DNA of 13,868 bases from Flemingiibacterium sp045579745 (lineage in GTDB: Bacteria; Bacillota; Clostridia; Oscillospirales; CAG-272). Made by a program: the position numbers and the translations under genes. The notes under the pieces are model-generated. The model saw only the letters and a list, made by a program, of their open reading frames with translations. It did no database searches and was not told the origin of the DNA. Where the stretch lies: assembly GCA_045579745.1 (NCBI GenBank), contig JAZNMQ010000081.1:1-13868 (forward strand). Direction: 5' to 3'. Positions 1-7,316 of this stretch are shown piece after piece. Positions within the stretch are counted from its first letter, which is position 1; each line of letters begins with the position of its first letter.

Positions 1-1
1 C

Positions 2-1222
2 AACCGTAAGGTTGAGGAAAAACTCAACTTCACATTCAAGGAAGTAATCCTTGAGGGCGGTTCTGTATGGAGCACAGGTCAGATCGCACTCTGCGACGCT
101 ATCATAAACATGGTTATGGCTGACGACGACGATTACGACGCAGCTTATCTCCCCGTATCCTTCAAGCCTGAAGTACTTACCGGCGGATATCTTCTCAACC
201 TCTTGAACATTCCTGAGCTTAAGGTTTATGATGAATACTGGGATGCTCAGGTCAACAAAGATATGACCATCAACAATTACCTCTGCACCGCATCCGGTCC
301 TCTTAACTTCATGTCACTTGACCTTTCATGGATTCTCCTCTTTAATGAGGATCTCATGACCGACCTCAAGATTGAATACCCCTACGATGTAGTTCGTGAG
401 GGCAAGTGGACAATGGATAAACTCAACGAGTACGTTTCAGCCGCTGCTAACCTTAACGGTGATGAATCCTTCACATTTAATGCTGAAGGTAGTGCAGTAT
501 ACGGTAGTTCCTGGCACAATTACGCACCTCTTGCTCATCTCTATTCTGCAGGTGTAAGCTTCTTCAACAAGGATGCAAACAACGAGCTCGAGCTCGCGTT
601 CGGCACCGACAAGTTCTATAATGCACTTGAAAAGCTTGGCAAATTCTGCACAGTAGCTGACGGTAGGTTCTATCAGAATAACGGAGAACTTAATGACCCC
701 TCCGGTTATCAGAGCGTATTCTTCGTTGACCGTGCTCTCTTCCTCACATGTGAGGTTAAGGCTACTCAGGAGCTTCGTGAGATGGAATCCACATTCGGTC
801 TTGTTCCGATGCCTAAGTATGATGAAGCTCAGGAAGACTACATCTCCAATGTAAACCACTCCACTGCATTCCTCGCAATTCCGACCACTCAGGACGATGT
901 TTCACGCGCAGGCTTCATCCTCGATGCTCTTACATATGAGAGCTGGAAGGACGTTCTTCCTGTATACTTTGATGTAAAGGTTTCCCAGAAGGGTCTTCGT
1001 AACGAGGACTCCATCGAGATGCTCAACCTCGTTTGGAACCACCGTTCAATCGACCCGCTCTACATAATGGGCGTTACAAACAAGTACCTCAACGCAGTTA
1101 AAGACCTCGTTTGCACCGGTACCGGTGATGTCAGCGGCGCAGCTTCTTTGACCGCTACACACGAAACCACTTCAACTCAGCTCCTCATCGATTTCCTCGA
1201 TGCTATGACGTACACTGAGTAA
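2..1222 (+). CDS. Extracellular solute-binding lipoprotein of a sugar ABC transporter (5' partial)
   Basis: The frame is open to the left edge, so the start codon, lipoprotein signal and N-terminal lobe lie outside the window; 406 residues are visible. Tyr/Trp/Asp/Asn-rich, as in family 1 (CUT1-type) oligosaccharide-binding proteins. Typical traits are the SWILLFNEDLM segment, WTMDKLNEYV, a FGLVPMPKYDEAQ segment followed by VNHSTAFLAIPTT, and a C-terminal helix near LLIDFLDAM. In this family the protein is anchored outside the membrane and hands sugars to a two-permease ABC transporter; those genes are not in the window. Codon use is rich in C-ending codons (ctc, ttc, aac, atc), more biased than the genes after it, as expected for a very highly expressed binding protein. 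It is the last gene of its unit, closed by a terminator 20 bases later. The ligand cannot be read from sequence. The internal ATG at 110 is not the start. Confidence 0.85.
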   Translation, partial: NRKVEEKLNFTFKEVILEGGSVWSTGQIALCDAIINMVMADDDDYDAAYLPVSFKPEVLTGGYLLNLLNIPELKVYDEYWDAQVNKDMTINNYLCTASGPLNFMSLDLSWILLFNEDLMTDLKIEYPYDVVREGKWTMDKLNEYVSAAANLNGDESFTFNAEGSAVYGSSWHNYAPLAHLYSAGVSFFNKDANNELELAFGTDKFYNALEKLGKFCTVADGRFYQNNGELNDPSGYQSVFFVDRALFLTCEVKATQELREMESTFGLVPMPKYDEAQEDYISNVNHSTAFLAIPTTQDDVSRAGFILDALTYESWKDVLPVYFDVKVSQKGLRNEDSIEMLNLVWNHRSIDPLYIMGVTNKYLNAVKDLVCTGTGDVSGAASLTATHETTSTQLLIDFLDAMTYTE

Positions 1223-1242
1223 TCAGAGTGATATTATTCTTG

Positions 1243-1280
1243 GCATGCACCTTCAAACGAAGGTGCATGCTTTTCTTTTT
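1243..1280 (+). terminator. Rho-independent terminator after the solute-binding protein
   Basis: A perfect 12-bp stem (GCATGCACCTTC, 1243-1254; GAAGGTGCATGC, 1259-1270) encloses an AAAC loop and is followed by TTTTCTTTTT. This is a strong intrinsic terminator, and it separates the solute-binding protein from the GH8 gene. Confidence 0.95.
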
Positions 1281-1333
1281 GCATTTGTGTAGTATCACCG
1301 ATTTGATCAGGGTAAGATTGTGTCAATTGCCTA

Positions 1334-1362
1334 TTTAATTAAATTTGCTGATATGATATAAT
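1334..1362 (+). promoter_or_regulatory. SigA-type promoter with extended -10 for the GH8 gene
   Basis: TATAAT at 1357-1362 is preceded by TGA (1354-1356), giving an extended -10 (TGNTATAAT). A weak -35 (TTTAAT, 1334-1339) lies 17 bp upstream. Transcription would begin near 1369. The downstream Shine-Dalgarno AAAAGGAG (1377-1384) is 7 bases before ATG. Confidence 0.75.
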
Positions 1363-1391
1363 TTAGCTAACAATAGAAAAGGAGTATCAAC

Positions 1392-2561
1392 ATGGCACAA
1401 ACAGAAACAACAAATAAATATTCTTTTCCGTACCATTACGCTACCTACAAGCACGGAATCCGTCCGAATCACGTCACAGAAGATGAGATGAACGAATCTC
1501 TGTACAAGCTTTACGAGGAGTGGAGAAGTGTTTACCTGTGGAAAGACGGCTGCCCTGAGGAGGGAATGCTCAGAGTTTGGGGCGGTAACGGTCATTATAA
1601 AAACGGAACATGCTCCGAGGGCGTCAGCTACGGAATGATGATTTCCGTTTATATGGCAACTGATGACAACCACGGTCATGAAGATTTCGACGCACTTTAT
1701 AAATATTACAAGTACTACACTCAAAAGGAGCACGGTGCAGTTTCGGAAGGCCTCATGGGATGGCTGATTGATTCGACAGGCAAGCCTGTTTCGGGCGGTG
1801 CGGCAACAGACGGCGACCTCGATGTAGCGTTCGCGCTGCTTCTTGCATCGAAGAAATGGGGCAAGGGTGCTTATGATTATCTCGAGGAAGCGAAAAGACT
1901 CATCAATATAATGATGGAAGAATTCGTTAATCAGGATAATTTCGGAATCAAGTACGGTAATGTACCGAATGGAACATTTACAATGTCTGCTTACCTCATG
2001 CCCGCATGGTTCAAGGAATTCTACAAGGTGACCGGCGATGAGCGTTGGTTAAAGGTTATCGATTTCTCATATAAGGCAATAAAGAAATATTACGATCTCA
2101 ATCCGGACACTGCTCTGATGCCGTACACATTCAACATCTTTACCCTTGAGGTAAGAAACCCCGCGAAGGATTACTACAGCTGGGATTCATGCAGAGTGCC
2201 GTGGAGAATCGGAACAGATTACATCTGGAACGGAACTGAGCACAGCTCGCTTGCTCGAGATGCAATCTTAACCAACGTAAAGTGGTTCAACAAAGTCACC
2301 GACGGTGATCCTGCAAACAATGTAATCACATATTCCCTCGCAGGAGAAAAGCTCGTCGATTTCGCAAGCGCTGCAATCGTCGGACCTATGGGCGTTGGTG
2401 CGATGGTAGATGAATCGCAGCAGGAATGGCTTAACAAAATATACGATTATATGGTTACAACCAAATTCCACAGCTCGGATGATGCATATTTTACCGACCA
2501 GCTAATACTGCTGACATTAATTGTCATGACCGGAAATCATCCGAATATGCTCGAAATGTAA
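1392..2561 (+). CDS. Glycoside hydrolase family 8 enzyme, endoglucanase-like, no signal peptide
   Basis: A 389-residue single-domain GH8 protein (inverting (alpha/alpha)6 barrel). Visible motifs follow the clostridial CelA-type endoglucanase pattern: SEGVSYGMM with Glu76 as the likely catalytic acid, GAATDGDLDVAFALLLA with Asp140/Asp142/Asp144 in the substrate-distorting region, and WDSCRVPWRIGTDY with Asp265 as the likely catalytic base. The barrel closes with a LLTLIVMTGNHPN-type helix. The ATDGD/WDxCR pattern fits the endo-beta-glucanase subfamily better than reducing-end exo-oligoxylanase (Rex). The odd point is location: the N-terminus is polar (MAQTETTNKYSF), with no signal peptide, dockerin or carbohydrate-binding module, and the ATG has a good Shine-Dalgarno 7 bases upstream. 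It is therefore probably cytoplasmic and would act on imported oligosaccharides. The preceding sugar-binding protein fits that idea but is in a separate transcription unit. Exact substrate (cello-, beta-glucan, xylo- or chito-oligosaccharide) is not determined. Confidence 0.9.
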   Translation: MAQTETTNKYSFPYHYATYKHGIRPNHVTEDEMNESLYKLYEEWRSVYLWKDGCPEEGMLRVWGGNGHYKNGTCSEGVSYGMMISVYMATDDNHGHEDFDALYKYYKYYTQKEHGAVSEGLMGWLIDSTGKPVSGGAATDGDLDVAFALLLASKKWGKGAYDYLEEAKRLINIMMEEFVNQDNFGIKYGNVPNGTFTMSAYLMPAWFKEFYKVTGDERWLKVIDFSYKAIKKYYDLNPDTALMPYTFNIFTLEVRNPAKDYYSWDSCRVPWRIGTDYIWNGTEHSSLARDAILTNVKWFNKVTDGDPANNVITYSLAGEKLVDFASAAIVGPMGVGAMVDESQQEWLNKIYDYMVTTKFHSSDDAYFTDQLILLTLIVMTGNHPNMLEM

Positions 2562-2570
2562 ATTTCAACC

Positions 2571-2596
2571 CGACCGCAGACATTAGTCTGCGGTCG
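2571..2596 (+). terminator. Hairpin after the GH8 gene, probable terminator
   Basis: A perfect 11-bp GC-rich stem (CGACCGCAGAC, 2571-2581; GTCTGCGGTCG, 2586-2596) with an ATTA loop begins 9 bases after the GH8 stop. The following bases (ATCTGCTTTCTG) are only moderately T-rich, so termination may be incomplete. Confidence 0.7.
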
Positions 2597-2716
2597 ATCT
2601 GCTTTCTGTCATAGAGATTTGCAAATCAACGGCATCTAATGGAAAAATGCTGTGCTGAACGATCAAATAATCTACTGATTATCGGCATTCTGCCGAAAGA
2701 AAAAAGTGAAAATCTC

Positions 2717-2745
2717 TTGACATTATACGCACGTTGTGGTAAAAT
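2717..2745 (+). promoter_or_regulatory. Strong SigA promoter of rplU with A-rich upstream element
   Basis: A consensus -35 TTGACA (2717-2722) lies exactly 17 bp from TAAAAT (2740-2745), which has a TGG extended -10 just before it. An A-rich stretch (2696-2712, AAGAAAAAAGTGAAAA) directly upstream resembles an UP element, common at ribosomal promoters. The expected start is near 2752. Confidence 0.85.
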
Positions 2746-2751
2746 ATAAAG

Positions 2752-2852
2752 TGCCGCATGAATGCGCGGTCATTAATTCTTGGCTTTTCAGTCAGGAAAC
2801 CGCCATCAGCGAGTTCATGGCATAATGCCATTCAGAAAGTGAGGTGCTTTTC
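2752..2852 (+). ncRNA. Probable ribosomal protein L21 leader RNA
   Basis: About 100 untranslated bases separate the rplU promoter from the start codon. They contain complementary segments: GCGGT (2766-2770) with ACCGC (2799-2803), a CGCA/TGCG hairpin (2755-2766), and a 6-bp hairpin ATGGCA-TAA-TGCCAT (2817-2831) ending ten bases before the Shine-Dalgarno. Many Firmicutes carry a structured L21 leader at this site that is thought to give autoregulation by a ribosomal protein. Assignment rests on position, length and pairing; no covariance match was run. Confidence 0.6.
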
Positions 2853-3161
2853 GTGTTTGCAATTATCGAAACAGGCGGAAAGCAGTACAAGGTTAACGAA
2901 GGCGATGTTATCTTCATCGAGAAGCTCGACGTAGAAGCCGGAGAAAAGGTTACTTTTGACAAGGTGCTCGCACTCAGCACAGACAGCTTTGTAGCAGGCG
3001 CTCCTTATGTTGAAGGCGCAAGCGTAACCGCTAACGTCGTTAAGAACGGCAAGGGTCCTAAGATTCACATCCTGAAGTACAAGTCCAAGAAGGATTCAAA
3101 GAAGAAAATCGGTCACAGACAGCCTTACACAAAGGTTCAGATCGAAAAGATCGTCGGCTAA
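2853..3161 (+). CDS. rplU: 50S ribosomal protein L21
   Basis: 102 residues, the usual bacterial length. L21 signatures are the N-terminal FAIIETGGKQYKV, an internal FDKVLAL, and the basic C-terminal HILKYKSKKDSKKKIGHRQPYT that binds 23S rRNA. The chosen start is GTG at 2853, since L21 normally begins M(Y/F)AIIETGGKQY, and GAGGTG at 2841-2846 gives a Shine-Dalgarno with a 6-base spacer. The in-frame GTG at 2844 would add three atypical residues and overlap that site. First gene of rplU-prp-rpmA, a conserved Firmicutes order. Confidence 0.97.
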   Translation: MFAIIETGGKQYKVNEGDVIFIEKLDVEAGEKVTFDKVLALSTDSFVAGAPYVEGASVTANVVKNGKGPKIHILKYKSKKDSKKKIGHRQPYTKVQIEKIVG

Positions 3162-3170
3162 TCCATTCAA

Positions 3171-3527
3171 ATGACAAAGATCGTTTTTTACAAGTGGGAT
3201 AACGTATTTTACGGTTTCAGCGAGCATGGACACACGGGCTATGGCGAGTCAGGCAACGATGTTTTGTGTGCCGCTATTTCGGCAATGACCATGCTGATAA
3301 TCAACACAATTGAGGTAGCGTATGCTTCCGATGTTGATTATTCCATCGATGAAAAGACCACAGATATCAAGGTAATCGCTCACGGCGCGCTCCCCGACTT
3401 CGAGGCAGACGAGGGTAAACGATTCGCGATATCCGGACTTATCCAGGCTTACTACTACCAATTAAACGATATGATTGAAGATTACTATGATTTTCTCGAT
3501 GTCGAAGTGGTAGATGAACTGATCTGA
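3171..3527 (+). CDS. prp: Ribosomal-processing cysteine protease Prp
   Basis: 118 residues, formerly the YsxB/DUF464 family. The protease removes the N-terminal extension of ribosomal protein L27 during ribosome assembly. The motif HGHTGYGESGNDVLCAAISA carries the catalytic pair His21 and Cys33. The gene sits between rplU (9 bases upstream) and rpmA, its standard place in Firmicutes. Its substrate is next door: L27 here carries the cleavable LSLQFF-AHKKG extension. No clear Shine-Dalgarno precedes the ATG (TAATCCATTCAA), so it probably relies on coupling to rplU translation and is made at lower level than the two ribosomal proteins. Confidence 0.95.
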   Translation: MTKIVFYKWDNVFYGFSEHGHTGYGESGNDVLCAAISAMTMLIINTIEVAYASDVDYSIDEKTTDIKVIAHGALPDFEADEGKRFAISGLIQAYYYQLNDMIEDYYDFLDVEVVDELI

Positions 3528-3579
3528 ATTTTGTATTTCACCGGCAAGTTCTCAATCTTATTATGGAGGTAACAAAGTA

Positions 3580-3858
3580 ATGTTAAAGCTCAGCTTACAG
3601 TTTTTCGCTCACAAGAAGGGCGTCGGCTCCACAAAGAACGGTCGTGACAGCGAATCAAAGCGTCTCGGCGTTAAGAAGTCTGACGGTCAGGCTGTTAAGG
3701 CAGGCAATATCATCATCAGACAGAGAGGTACAGCTGTACATCCCGGCAACAACGTCGGAATCGGCAAGGACGATACCCTTTTCGCTCTGATCGACGGTAA
3801 AGTCAAGTTCGAGCATGTAGCAGGCGGCAAAAAGGCTGTTAGTGTCTACAACGCGTAA
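3580..3858 (+). CDS. rpmA: 50S ribosomal protein L27 with Prp-cleaved N-terminal extension
   Basis: 92 residues. It begins with the Firmicutes-specific extension MLKLSLQFF, followed by the mature AHKKGVGSTKNGRDSESKRLG. Prp cleaves after Phe9, so mature L27 starts at Ala10 and its tail reaches towards the peptidyl-transferase centre. The GNIIIRQRGTAVHPGNNVGIGKDDTLFALIDG-type core is canonical. A GGAGG site at 3565-3569 lies 10 bases before ATG. Last gene of the rplU-prp-rpmA operon. Confidence 0.98.
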   Translation: MLKLSLQFFAHKKGVGSTKNGRDSESKRLGVKKSDGQAVKAGNIIIRQRGTAVHPGNNVGIGKDDTLFALIDGKVKFEHVAGGKKAVSVYNA

Positions 3859-3899
3859 TTGCGTACAAGCTCGGAATCTTAAGTTTTGATAACAAACGG

Positions 3900-3932
3900 T
3901 CTGCCACGCTTTGCGTGGCAGATTGTTTTTTT
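3900..3932 (+). terminator. Rho-independent terminator of rplU-prp-rpmA
   Basis: A perfect 10-bp stem (TCTGCCACGC, 3900-3909; GCGTGGCAGA, 3913-3922) with a TTT loop is followed by TTGTTTTTTT. Confidence 0.93.
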
Positions 3933-3985
3933 GCACAAAAACGCTCTCAATCTGAATAAATAGCGAAAAAACATCGTGTTCGCTC

Positions 3986-4014
3986 TTGTAATCTTATCGA
4001 AAATATTGTATAAT
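3986..4014 (+). promoter_or_regulatory. SigA promoter of the rnf-like operon
   Basis: TTGTAA (3986-3991) lies 17 bp upstream of a perfect TATAAT (4009-4014), 49 bases before the rnfC ATG. No obvious redox-repressor (Rex-type TTGTTAA) palindrome was seen. No terminator is visible before 9423, so this promoter may serve six genes. Confidence 0.8.
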
Positions 4015-4062
4015 AGAATATATGTAATCAAATCACGCCTACGCGAAATGAGGAGTAATATA

Positions 4063-5430
4063 ATGGCACTTACATTTAACGGCGGAATTCGTTTGCCGGA
4101 ACTAAAGGCTACACGCCGCTTTGTTATCGAGATCATGCCACAGCCAAAAGCTGTTTCAATACCGCTTTTGCAATACAGCTCAACCAAGCTGACTCCATGT
4201 GTAAAAATCGGCGATAAGGTTGACAAAGGACAAGTAATAGGCGTGCCCGGAGCAGAGCTTGGCTGTTATGTTCACGCGAGCATATCGGGTACCGTTACAA
4301 ATATCGAAAATTCAACCGATGCCAATGGCAACCCCATTCAGAGTATCGTTATAGAAAATGACGGTGAAAACCGCCTGCATCCTGATATCAAGCCTTGGGA
4401 AAAACGTCTTATGGATACTACAACCGAGGAAATCATCGATATCGTCAGAAAAGCGGGCATCACCGGCTTGGGTGGAGCATCTTTTCCAACGCACGCAAAA
4501 ATCCGCGCGGCTCTTGGTAAGGTCACGCATTTGATAATCAATTGTGCAGAATCCGAGCCGTATCTGACAGCAAATCACCGTTTGCTTCTCGAAAACCCCG
4601 ACGCCGTAATAAACGGCATAAAGATTCTCCTCAAGGCATTCGCCCTTCGCGAGGGAGAAATCGCAATCGAGGACAATAAGATCAACGCCATCAACAAGCT
4701 CGAGGAACGCCTCGAGGGCAGCAAGATGATAAAGGTGCGCGTATTAAAGACAAAGTATCCGCAGGGAGATGAAAAACAACTCATCTATTCGCTCACAGGA
4801 AAAGAGTTCCCGAGCGACAAGCTTCCTATAGATATCGGATGCTGTGTCTTCAATCCGGAAACATGCGCGGCTATATTCAGCGCGTTTGTTAATGGAATGC
4901 CACTTACGGAGAGAATCGTAACTGTCGACGGCGACTGCATTAAAAAGCCGAAAAATCTGCTCGTTCCAATCGGAACCTCATGCCTTGATGTGATAAATTA
5001 CTGCGGCGGACTTACAAAAAAGCCTAAAAAAGTTATTTTCGGCGGCGGAATGCTCGGCAAGCCTCAGATAGATTTAAACGCACCTATACTAAAGGGAACA
5101 TCCGGTGTTATCGTGCTCTCGTCAGAGCCCGGGTACGACCAGCCTCCGGCCTGCATTCGATGCGGACGCTGTGTTGCAATCTGTCCTATGAAACTGATGC
5201 CAAATTATCTCGCGATTTTCTCAAATCAGGAAAATTACGATATGGCAAAGAAATTCGACCTGATGAGCTGTTCCGAATGCGGAAGCTGCTCATACATATG
5301 TCCGGCTCATGTGCCGATTTTAAATTTAATTAAAACCGCAAAGGCTCAGCTAAGCGATGCCGAAATAGCATGGAACGGAACTACTGAGCAAACGGCTGAA
5401 GAACGGAGGGACGCAAATGGAGCAGAATAA
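4063..5430 (+). CDS. rnfC: RnfC subunit of an Rnf-type electron transport complex
   Basis: 455 residues. RnfC is the peripheral NADH-side subunit, binding FMN and Fe-S clusters. Domains: N-terminal barrel-sandwich region (LTFNGGIRLPELK, about 1-110), the FMN/NADH-binding domain (GGASFPTHAKI from Gly137, CAESEPYLTANHRLLLENP, KYPQGDEKQLIYSLTGKE), an SLBB-type domain (about 250-340), and a two-cluster ferredoxin region. Both [4Fe-4S] motifs are intact: Cys364-x2-Cys367-x2-Cys370-x3-Cys374-Pro and Cys403-x2-Cys406-x2-Cys409-x3-Cys413-Pro. The ATG at 4063 has AGGAG 7 bases upstream and matches the usual MA-LTF-GG start; the frame is open further upstream, but that lies before the promoter and has no family match. 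It overlaps rnfD by 14 bases. Canonical throughout, unlike rnfE and rnfA in the same operon. Confidence 0.93.
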   Translation: MALTFNGGIRLPELKATRRFVIEIMPQPKAVSIPLLQYSSTKLTPCVKIGDKVDKGQVIGVPGAELGCYVHASISGTVTNIENSTDANGNPIQSIVIENDGENRLHPDIKPWEKRLMDTTTEEIIDIVRKAGITGLGGASFPTHAKIRAALGKVTHLIINCAESEPYLTANHRLLLENPDAVINGIKILLKAFALREGEIAIEDNKINAINKLEERLEGSKMIKVRVLKTKYPQGDEKQLIYSLTGKEFPSDKLPIDIGCCVFNPETCAAIFSAFVNGMPLTERIVTVDGDCIKKPKNLLVPIGTSCLDVINYCGGLTKKPKKVIFGGGMLGKPQIDLNAPILKGTSGVIVLSSEPGYDQPPACIRCGRCVAICPMKLMPNYLAIFSNQENYDMAKKFDLMSCSECGSCSYICPAHVPILNLIKTAKAQLSDAEIAWNGTTEQTAEERRDANGAE

Positions 5431-6526
5431 TCAGAGCAATGAATATTCCGAGGAAGTAACCTTGGCTGAAGAAATTTCAGAGGCTGAAGTTTCTAAAACC
5501 ACAAATGAAGCTCCAAGCGATACTCCGGCAGAGTTTATTCCCGAGTCTTTATCCTTAGCACACGGACCTCATATACATGCCGATGATACATCGCGTTCAA
5601 TAATGCTTGATGTTTGTATCGCCCTCCTCCCTGCTCTGATTTGGGGAGTATATATGTTCGGCTGGCGCGTGCTTACCATCACGTTGGTATCCGTCTTTTT
5701 CGCAGTCGGCTCAGAGTTTCTTTATGAGATTTTGCTCAAAAAGCCCATCACCGTACTCGATTTTTCCGCAGTCGTTACAGGCTTACTGCTCGCAATGACC
5801 CTAAGCCCATCCGTTCCGCTATGGATGCCTGCAATCGGTTCGGTTTTTGCGATAATAGTGGTCAAGCAGTTGTTTGGCGGAATCGGAAAGAATATTGTGA
5901 ATCCTGCGCTTGCCGCACGGGTTTTCCTCTCGGCGTGGGAAAACCACATGTCAAAATTCCCTGCCCCCGAATCTAATCTCTCTCCGTTGGTCTTTTCTGT
6001 AGACGGTGTAGACGCAGTTTCGGGCGCAACTCAATTAGCTTTACTCAAAGACGGAACAATCGCTTCCGATTTTTCGATTTTCAATTCCCTTATCGGTTAT
6101 GAATCCGGCAGCATAGGTGAAGTTTCAGCACTTCTTCTCGGAGCGGGATTTATCTACCTATTATACCGCCGCGTAATTACATGGCACATACCCGTGACCT
6201 TTATCGGAACGGTCTTTTTAGTCACCTTGGTATTTTCACGCAACGCACTTTTGTTTGATTACGCAATCTACGAAATCCTGGCAGGCGGTCTCATCCTCGG
6301 TGCAATTTTTATGGCAACCGATTATTCAACCACGCCAATCACCCAAACCGGCCGCGTGATTTTCGGTATAGGCTGCGGTCTTTTAACAGTTTTGATTCGC
6401 TATTTCGGCAATCATACCGAGGGAGTTGCTTATGCAATACTCGTTATGAACCTCTTTACATGGTATTTGGATTACTATCTCAAGCCCGTAAAATTCGGAG
6501 GAAAAGATAATGCCAGAAACAAATGA
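5417..6526 (+). CDS. rnfD: RnfD membrane subunit of an Rnf-type complex
   Basis: 369 residues of the NqrB/RnfD family: a polytopic membrane protein carrying a covalently attached FMN. The flavinylation motif SGAT is present in DGVDAVSGATQLA, with Thr205 the expected attachment site. Family segments include HADDTSRSIMLDVCIALLPALIWG, GLLLAMTLSPSVPLWMPAIGSVFAIIVVKQLFGGIGKNIVNPALAARVFL, and ATDYSTTPITQTGRVIFGIGCG. An N-terminal acidic extension of about 45 residues, rich in Glu/Ser/Thr, precedes the conserved part. GGAGGG (5405-5410) is its Shine-Dalgarno. It overlaps rnfC by 14 bases and rnfE by 17, implying translational coupling. In the usual order rnfG would follow; here rnfE follows directly. 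Confidence 0.92.
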   Translation: MEQNNQSNEYSEEVTLAEEISEAEVSKTTNEAPSDTPAEFIPESLSLAHGPHIHADDTSRSIMLDVCIALLPALIWGVYMFGWRVLTITLVSVFFAVGSEFLYEILLKKPITVLDFSAVVTGLLLAMTLSPSVPLWMPAIGSVFAIIVVKQLFGGIGKNIVNPALAARVFLSAWENHMSKFPAPESNLSPLVFSVDGVDAVSGATQLALLKDGTIASDFSIFNSLIGYESGSIGEVSALLLGAGFIYLLYRRVITWHIPVTFIGTVFLVTLVFSRNALLFDYAIYEILAGGLILGAIFMATDYSTTPITQTGRVIFGIGCGLLTVLIRYFGNHTEGVAYAILVMNLFTWYLDYYLKPVKFGGKDNARNK

Positions 6527-7316
6527 AAAATATACTAAAAATACATTTATTGCACAGATTACCAGCGGTGTTTTGAGTAATAATCCCGTGCTCGTACAGC
6601 TGCTTGGCTTGTGCACAGCGCTGCTGGTTACTACGACGGTATCAGGCGCTCTCGGAATTGGACTTGCCGTCACAGCAGTATTAATCTGCTCAAATGTGCT
6701 TGTATCGCTTCTTGCAAAATTTATTCCAAAGAAGCTTCAGATTGTATTGTACATCGTGATAATTGCTGCTCTTGTAACAGCAGTTCAGCTCATCTTTAAA
6801 TCATTCTTCCCCGACCTTAATAAATCGCTTGGAATCCTCATTCCTCTGATCGCGGCGAACAGCCTGATCCTCTCGCGTGCAGTTAATGTCGCCGAAAAAA
6901 AGCCCTTGCTGTTTTCGCTGATCGACGGTCTTTCGATGGGTGTCGGCTATACCCTCGCGCTTTTAATTGTTTCGGCAATCAGGGAGCTTTTCGGCGCGGG
7001 AACACTATGCGGCATCAATATAATGCCAAGCTCATACGAGCCTGTGACATTTTTACTGCTTCCGTCCGGAGCGTTGATTCTGTTCGGATTCATGCTTGCA
7101 TTAACAAGAAAGCTTATTGAACTGCAGCAAATTATTGCTCGCAAGCTTGAGGAAAAGCGCATGGAAAAATCGGCTGAAGCTCAAACGATGACGGATGAAG
7201 CACCTGCCGAGCCCGCAGCCGAAGCTACAGTGGAAATTGAGGACGCATCCGACGAGAAAAATCAAGAAGTTGACGAACCCGAATCCACAGATAATGACCT
7301 AAAGGAGGAAGAATAA
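6510..7316 (+). CDS. rnfE: RnfE-like membrane subunit lacking one conserved cluster cysteine
   Basis: 268 residues of the NqrD/RnfE family. Conserved regions: NNPVLVQLLGLCTALLVTT (usually LGxCPxLAVTT; Cys35 kept, Pro changed to Thr), SNVLVSLLAKFIPKKLQI, LGILIPLIAANSLILSRA, and DGLSMGVGYTLAL followed by IRELFGAGTLCG. In known RnfE/NqrD the second segment reads (T/V)NC-I(L)GRAEAFA, whose Cys helps bind a [2Fe-2S] cluster; here it is Ser118 (codon agc, 6861-6863). About six membrane helices. The C-terminal 60-odd residues form an acidic Ala/Glu/Asp-rich tail, longer than usual for the family. It overlaps rnfD by 17 bases and shares its last base with the rnfA start (TAATG). RnfE rather than RnfA is indicated by the longer N-terminus and the RELFGAG motif. 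Confidence 0.88.
   Translation: MPETNEKYTKNTFIAQITSGVLSNNPVLVQLLGLCTALLVTTTVSGALGIGLAVTAVLICSNVLVSLLAKFIPKKLQIVLYIVIIAALVTAVQLIFKSFFPDLNKSLGILIPLIAANSLILSRAVNVAEKKPLLFSLIDGLSMGVGYTLALLIVSAIRELFGAGTLCGINIMPSSYEPVTFLLLPSGALILFGFMLALTRKLIELQQIIARKLEEKRMEKSAEAQTMTDEAPAEPAAEATVEIEDASDEKNQEVDEPESTDNDLKEEE

Noticed and set aside
110..1222. Start of the solute-binding protein at the ATG at 110
   Set aside because: The frame stays open to the left edge and the residues before it (about 36 codons) read as a continuous protein; the gene is cut by the window.
1392..2561. Assigning the GH8 enzyme as reducing-end exo-oligoxylanase (Rex)
   Set aside because: Length and lack of a signal peptide fit Rex, but the ATDGD and WDSCR motifs follow the endoglucanase pattern, not the Rex APDGE-type pattern, as far as recall allows.
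2616..2627. Perfect palindrome GATTTGCAAATC in the GH8-rplU gap
   Set aside because: Short and AT-rich, unlinked to any promoter or gene start, so chance is a fair explanation.
2682..2696. Hairpin TCGGCA-TTC-TGCCGA before the rplU promoter as a terminator
   Set aside because: Followed by A-rich, not T-rich, sequence on the plus strand; it sits just upstream of the UP-like element and has no gene to terminate on the other strand.
3976..4062. Longer RnfC beginning at 3976
   Set aside because: The extension overlaps the promoter, has no ribosome site and has no family similarity; ATG 4063 has a good site.
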